Both the position numbers and the translations under genes were made by a program. Source: Promethearchaeota archaeon (GTDB taxonomy: Archaea > Asgardarchaeota > Lokiarchaeia > Sigyniarchaeales > SOKP01). From it: a DNA stretch of 37,501 nt. This document shows positions 34,635-37,501 of this stretch, one piece after another. The notes below the pieces were generated by a model, which searched no databases, was not told where the DNA came from, and was given only the letters and a program-made list of their open reading frames with translations. The stretch spans positions 1 to 37,501 of the forward strand of contig RDOA01000021.1 in assembly GCA_011364925.1 (NCBI GenBank), read 5' to 3'. The stretch's first letter is position 1. Each line of letters begins with the position of its first letter.

Positions 34635-36023
34635 TTGTCAGAAGCGAAACTGTTTGAAATCTTTATAAATAGTCTAAATTTCGATGTAAGCGAATATCTA
34701 GTTGACGAGCTTACAGATCTTCAAAAAGATATCATAAACGATGCTACTTTCATTCTAAAAGATAATATTGTAGGAGAAGTAAAATCTTTTGGAGGATCCG
34801 TGAAAAAGAACGAGGAAAAGTTTAAAGAGTTTATGAAACAAGCCGAAGCAGAGCTTGAAGATGACAAGTATAAAGATATAAAAAAAAAGTTAAAAGAATA
34901 CCTTAAAAAACTTTCAGAATTAGTAATTAAAACTTGCGTAGCAATAATTCCCGTAAAAGAAATGCCATGGGTTGATGTAGTCTTTCGGACGATCCCCCGG
35001 ATTGTATATGATGATAAAGTAGAACTTTTAGATAATTCTATTGCCTACTACGGAGAGATTAAATGCTTTTTAGGGAGAACCACTTTATTCGGGAAGATCA
35101 AAGATCAAGATCCCTTATTTGCTCCTTTCACGGGAAATTTAGACCTTGGAGGCTACAAATTAGATACATCAAAAGAAGAACCTAAATCTCATATATTTCC
35201 TTATATCGGTGCTCTAATAAATTCGCTAGAATCTGTTATAGTAAAAAATCAACTGGCCAAATATCACGAAGAATTTCAAAGGCACGGGGATCCTATATGC
35301 GATTTTTTAATGAAAGACGATGAACTAATCAATTCAATGAAAAAAGTTTCCACTGCTTTAGATTCTGGAAGAATTTCATCAGACATAGCCGTGAGTAGTA
35401 TTGTCGTACCTTTACCATCTGATAAAAAAAGTATTGTAATAGTAATTGACGAAAATCCAGAAAATTCTCGATATGGAAATTGTTTTGAAGCTACACTAAG
35501 ATTATCCGCTTCGTGTTGCCAAGTCCCTTCACAAGGTCAACAAGAACAGTCTCAAGGCGCCCCTATTTCCACACCCTCTACAGGGGGCGTTAGAACCCCT
35601 GGAGGGCAAGAATTGAAAACTTGGACTGCAGAAGAACTCGCAAATGAGGCTCAGAAAAGATTAGCAGGTCAGCCAGATCTTCCAGCTTGGAGTGAAGAGG
35701 AATTAGTAAAATTCTCTGAAGAGCGAGGATCCGGTATACCTGAAGGGATGGAAGTTTGGAAAGAAGATGAACTTTTGGAGTTAGCAGAAAAGAGAAGAAG
35801 AGGAGGTTTAAATATTCCTGAATGGGAACCCGATCAGGATATGGCAGAATGTGCTAGTTGTGGATATAGTTTAAGGCCTGGTTGGACGACATGTCCCGTG
35901 TGTGACACTCCTGTTGGAGAAGTACCTTCTAAAGAGGAAAAAGAAGAACCAGAAGTTAATCCTGAAGAAGATCAAAAAGACGTTTCAGAAAAAGAAATTG
36001 ATGATGATGAGGATTTAGATTAA
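34635..36023 (+). CDS. Protein with tryptophan-led 22-residue repeats and a C-terminal zinc ribbon
   Basis: A 462-residue protein not assigned to a known family. The first 300 residues are mixed alpha/beta, with a Lys-rich helical start (55-95). After a Gln/Ser/Pro/Gly linker (297-325) come tandem repeats led by Trp330 (WTAEELANEAQKR), Trp352 (WSEEELVKFSEER) and Trp375 (WKEDELLELAEKR), with a truncated fourth at Trp397, a period of 22-23 residues. A zinc ribbon follows: Cys406, Cys409, Cys420 and Cys423 (CASCGYSLRPGWTTCPVC). The last 40 residues are strongly acidic. The TTG start follows AAGGTA by seven bases. Its neighbour is the small GTPase, 158 bp downstream with its own TATA-like box; a shared pathway is possible but not shown. 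Confidence 0.75.
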   Translation: MSEAKLFEIFINSLNFDVSEYLVDELTDLQKDIINDATFILKDNIVGEVKSFGGSVKKNEEKFKEFMKQAEAELEDDKYKDIKKKLKEYLKKLSELVIKTCVAIIPVKEMPWVDVVFRTIPRIVYDDKVELLDNSIAYYGEIKCFLGRTTLFGKIKDQDPLFAPFTGNLDLGGYKLDTSKEEPKSHIFPYIGALINSLESVIVKNQLAKYHEEFQRHGDPICDFLMKDDELINSMKKVSTALDSGRISSDIAVSSIVVPLPSDKKSIVIVIDENPENSRYGNCFEATLRLSASCCQVPSQGQQEQSQGAPISTPSTGGVRTPGGQELKTWTAEELANEAQKRLAGQPDLPAWSEEELVKFSEERGSGIPEGMEVWKEDELLELAEKRRRGGLNIPEWEPDQDMAECASCGYSLRPGWTTCPVCDTPVGEVPSKEEKEEPEVNPEEDQKDVSEKEIDDDEDLD

Positions 36024-36103
36024 TAGTTGTTTTTTATACTTCCACCCTCTTAATTTATAATACTTTTTTTATGCTTGTTTTTTAATGAATCAATAGCATA
36101 AAC

Positions 36104-36110
36104 TTTATAA
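36104..36110 (+). promoter_or_regulatory. Probable TATA box of the small GTPase gene
   Basis: TTTATAA preceded by AAAC lies 72 bases before the TTG start at 36182; transcription would begin near 36135, giving a leader of about 45 bases. Confidence 0.35.
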
Positions 36111-36181
36111 GAAGGTTTAATCTTCCAATTCCAAACTTTTTTTAAGCATTTTTTATTTACATCCTTAAGGGAATAAGTGAT

Positions 36182-37225
36182 TTGGAGAATTCTGTGTTAC
36201 AAAAAATATTTCTTTTAAAACGTAAAAATCCTCACGATCTAAACAATCTTGATATCTATAGTTATCCCGAAGACATAGTTACTAAAGAGAATAATGATAT
36301 TGTGTTAAAAATCATTAATGGACATGATCATGGATCCCAATCAACCAAATGTAAGGAAAATATAAGAAGCGATAGAACTTCAGAAAGAAATACTAATCCT
36401 TTCGTAATCAGCAGCCCTATTTCGCAAGTTATTGGAAATCAAAACATTTTTACAATCTGCGTCAATTCTGAAATGCTTATTGGACTAATGTTTGAAAAAG
36501 ATGATAACCCCTTCGATTACAAAGAAATTTTTGAAGATTTGACAAATGAACTCCTTAATTCAGAACGATGTTGTTATTTTAAAGATGAGGTAGAAATTGA
36601 AAACTTCTTAATAACCTTATTTATTGATATAAAGCGTTTTGGTGACGAAATTCTTGAAGAAGCTTTAGATGTTTCATTCCAACCCTCAGGATTATTCACA
36701 AAAGTGTTTCTTTTTGGAATTGATAATGTTGGAAAGACATCATTAACTCGAAGACTAAAAACGGGTCAATATAACGACAATTTTTTTACACCAAATAAAA
36801 ACTTTAACATTGAATATATCCAAAGAGAAGACGGGCTTTTATCTATATGGGATAGCCCTGGACAGAGTACATTTAGAGAACGATGGTTATTAGGACTTCA
36901 AGATTCAAACATAATTATTTATATGATAGATGTCGCTAACCAATTGCGGTTCGAAGAATCAAAAAGCGAATTCTGGAAAATAATAAATCAGAATGAATTT
37001 AAAGACATCCCTCTTCTAATTTTGGGAAATAAAATCGATTTACTTAATCATAGCAATAATAATGATAATAGCGAATCTTTTGAAAGAACGAGAAAAGAAA
37101 TTATCCAATACTTTGATTTTGATAAATTAGAAAATAGTAATTGGAAGTTCATATTCACATCTGTTAAAACGAGTTATAATATTGAAGGGGTATTGAACAT
37201 GATCTTCAAACTAGTCTCTGAGTGA
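36182..37225 (+). CDS. Small GTPase of the Arf/Ras superfamily with N-terminal extension
   Basis: A 347-residue GTPase, of a group abundant in Asgard archaea. The G domain is about residues 170-347: G1 GIDNVGKT (179-186), a G2 threonine near 203, G3 WDSPGQ (223-228, the Arf-like WDxxGQ form), G4 NKID (283-286) and G5 TSVKT (326-330). The DNVGKTSLTRRL stretch and ERWLLGLQDSNIIIYMID are Arf/Rag-like. The N-terminal 165 residues are not an Arf amphipathic helix: residues 73-125 (strands such as IFTICVNSEMLIGLMF, then DYKEIFEDLTNEL) look like a longin- or roadblock-type domain, which is inference. There is no C-terminal prenylation cysteine. TTG 36182 abuts GTGAT, with AAGGGA eight bases ahead; GTG 36194 is an alternative. 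Confidence 0.88.
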   Translation: MENSVLQKIFLLKRKNPHDLNNLDIYSYPEDIVTKENNDIVLKIINGHDHGSQSTKCKENIRSDRTSERNTNPFVISSPISQVIGNQNIFTICVNSEMLIGLMFEKDDNPFDYKEIFEDLTNELLNSERCCYFKDEVEIENFLITLFIDIKRFGDEILEEALDVSFQPSGLFTKVFLFGIDNVGKTSLTRRLKTGQYNDNFFTPNKNFNIEYIQREDGLLSIWDSPGQSTFRERWLLGLQDSNIIIYMIDVANQLRFEESKSEFWKIINQNEFKDIPLLILGNKIDLLNHSNNNDNSESFERTRKEIIQYFDFDKLENSNWKFIFTSVKTSYNIEGVLNMIFKLVSE

Positions 37226-37257
37226 GCTTTACGATTATACTTTCTTATATCCATAAA

Positions 37258-37265
37258 TTTATATA
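37258..37265 (+). promoter_or_regulatory. Probable TATA box of the partial gene at the window end
   Basis: TTTATATA lies about 80 bases before the ATG at 37346 and about 30 bases after the GTPase stop, which suggests a separate transcript. Confidence 0.35.
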
Positions 37266-37345
37266 GCTAGCCATTTAAATTTCTATTATATTACTTTAAA
37301 AATATGATTAAGTAAGATTCCCGATTACTCGACAAGGTAAATATC

Positions 37346-37501
37346 ATGTTCAAAAGATTAAAAAAAGAACTCCAGATAAATATTGAAGAAAAGGAAGGAC
37401 AACTCTTCTTAGGCGATAAGAATAAAGATATGAGGCTTGTAATGCTTCGCCCTAACGAAATTATGGAATTTTGCGAATTTGCTGGAACAAACGCCGAAGA
37501 T
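37346..37501 (+). CDS. 5' end of a protein gene, possibly V4R-domain type (partial)
   Basis: An ATG preceded by AAGGT with seven bases between opens a frame of 52 codons that runs off the window. The text LVMLRPNEIMEFCEFAGTNAED resembles the N-terminal stretch of some archaeal V4R (4-vinyl-reductase, small-molecule-binding) domain proteins, but too little is present for a firm call. The first 20 residues are a charged helix. It follows the GTPase gene by 120 bp and has a TATA-like box of its own. Confidence 0.6.
   Translation, partial: MFKRLKKELQINIEEKEGQLFLGDKNKDMRLVMLRPNEIMEFCEFAGTNAED

Overview
The window looks like a stretch of an Asgard archaeal chromosome, most likely of the Lokiarchaeia type. 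It is AT-rich (roughly 30% G+C by eye). Its informational genes are archaeal: RadA with an HhH N-terminus and a homotetramer-type tRNA-splicing endonuclease. It has a complete archaeal A/V-type ATPase operon, GGTGAT-like Shine-Dalgarno sites next to ATG/GTG/TTG starts, and an Arf/Ras-like small GTPase with an N-terminal extension, a family typical of Asgard genomes. I saw no rRNA, complete tRNA, CRISPR array, insertion sequence or phage gene. The assignment rests on gene content only.

Layout. (1) 1-141 is the 3' end of an unidentified gene. (2) 162-3552, minus strand, is a three-gene 2-hydroxyacyl-CoA dehydratase module: activase, then two dehydratase subunits that overlap by ATGA. (3) 3629-5280, minus strand, holds two tandem diverged VIT1/CCC1-like membrane proteins. 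(4) 5480-6124 is a DUF47/PhoU-like protein. (5) 6288-17748, plus strand, is the A-type ATPase operon in the order K-C-H-F-E-A-B-D-I, followed by a two-TM double zinc-ribbon protein and a second, divergent catalytic A subunit (A2). (6) 17772-23767 holds EndA, a MEMO-family protein, a coiled-coil protein, a PfkB-like kinase, a DUF457-like membrane protein, an OsmC-like protein and RadA. (7) 23880-24578 is an unknown membrane protein. (8) 24923-32342 is a carbohydrate block: a phosphohexomutase homologue that has lost its signature motifs, a 1135-residue GH13-type protein, a sugar-phosphate nucleotidyltransferase with a C-terminal hexapeptide-repeat domain, and a GalT-like protein. (9) 32647-32937 is a ribbon-helix-helix regulator, followed by a 548-bp intergenic region with repeated ACCAAAAT boxes and a structured element. 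(10) 33486-37501 holds a D-2-hydroxyacid dehydrogenase, a protein with tryptophan-led 22-residue repeats plus a zinc ribbon, the small GTPase, and the start of another gene.

How the genes fit together. The ATPase genes encode a whole rotary machine: the K ring and subunit I in the membrane, the A3B3 head, D and F as the central stalk, C as its adaptor, and E and H as the peripheral stalk. The two most striking points are in this operon. First, subunits C, E and D have no ATG, GTG or TTG codon that would give a full-length protein; the reading frames run upstream to ATT codons, and for D the universally conserved N-terminal motif lies upstream of the first ATG. Second, the extra A subunit keeps the P-loop lysine and catalytic glutamate but has Pro in place of the phosphate-contacting Arg of the GERGNE motif, and no partner B gene accompanies it. 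The carbohydrate block suggests sugar-nucleotide or glycan metabolism, with one member probably a non-catalytic pseudoenzyme.
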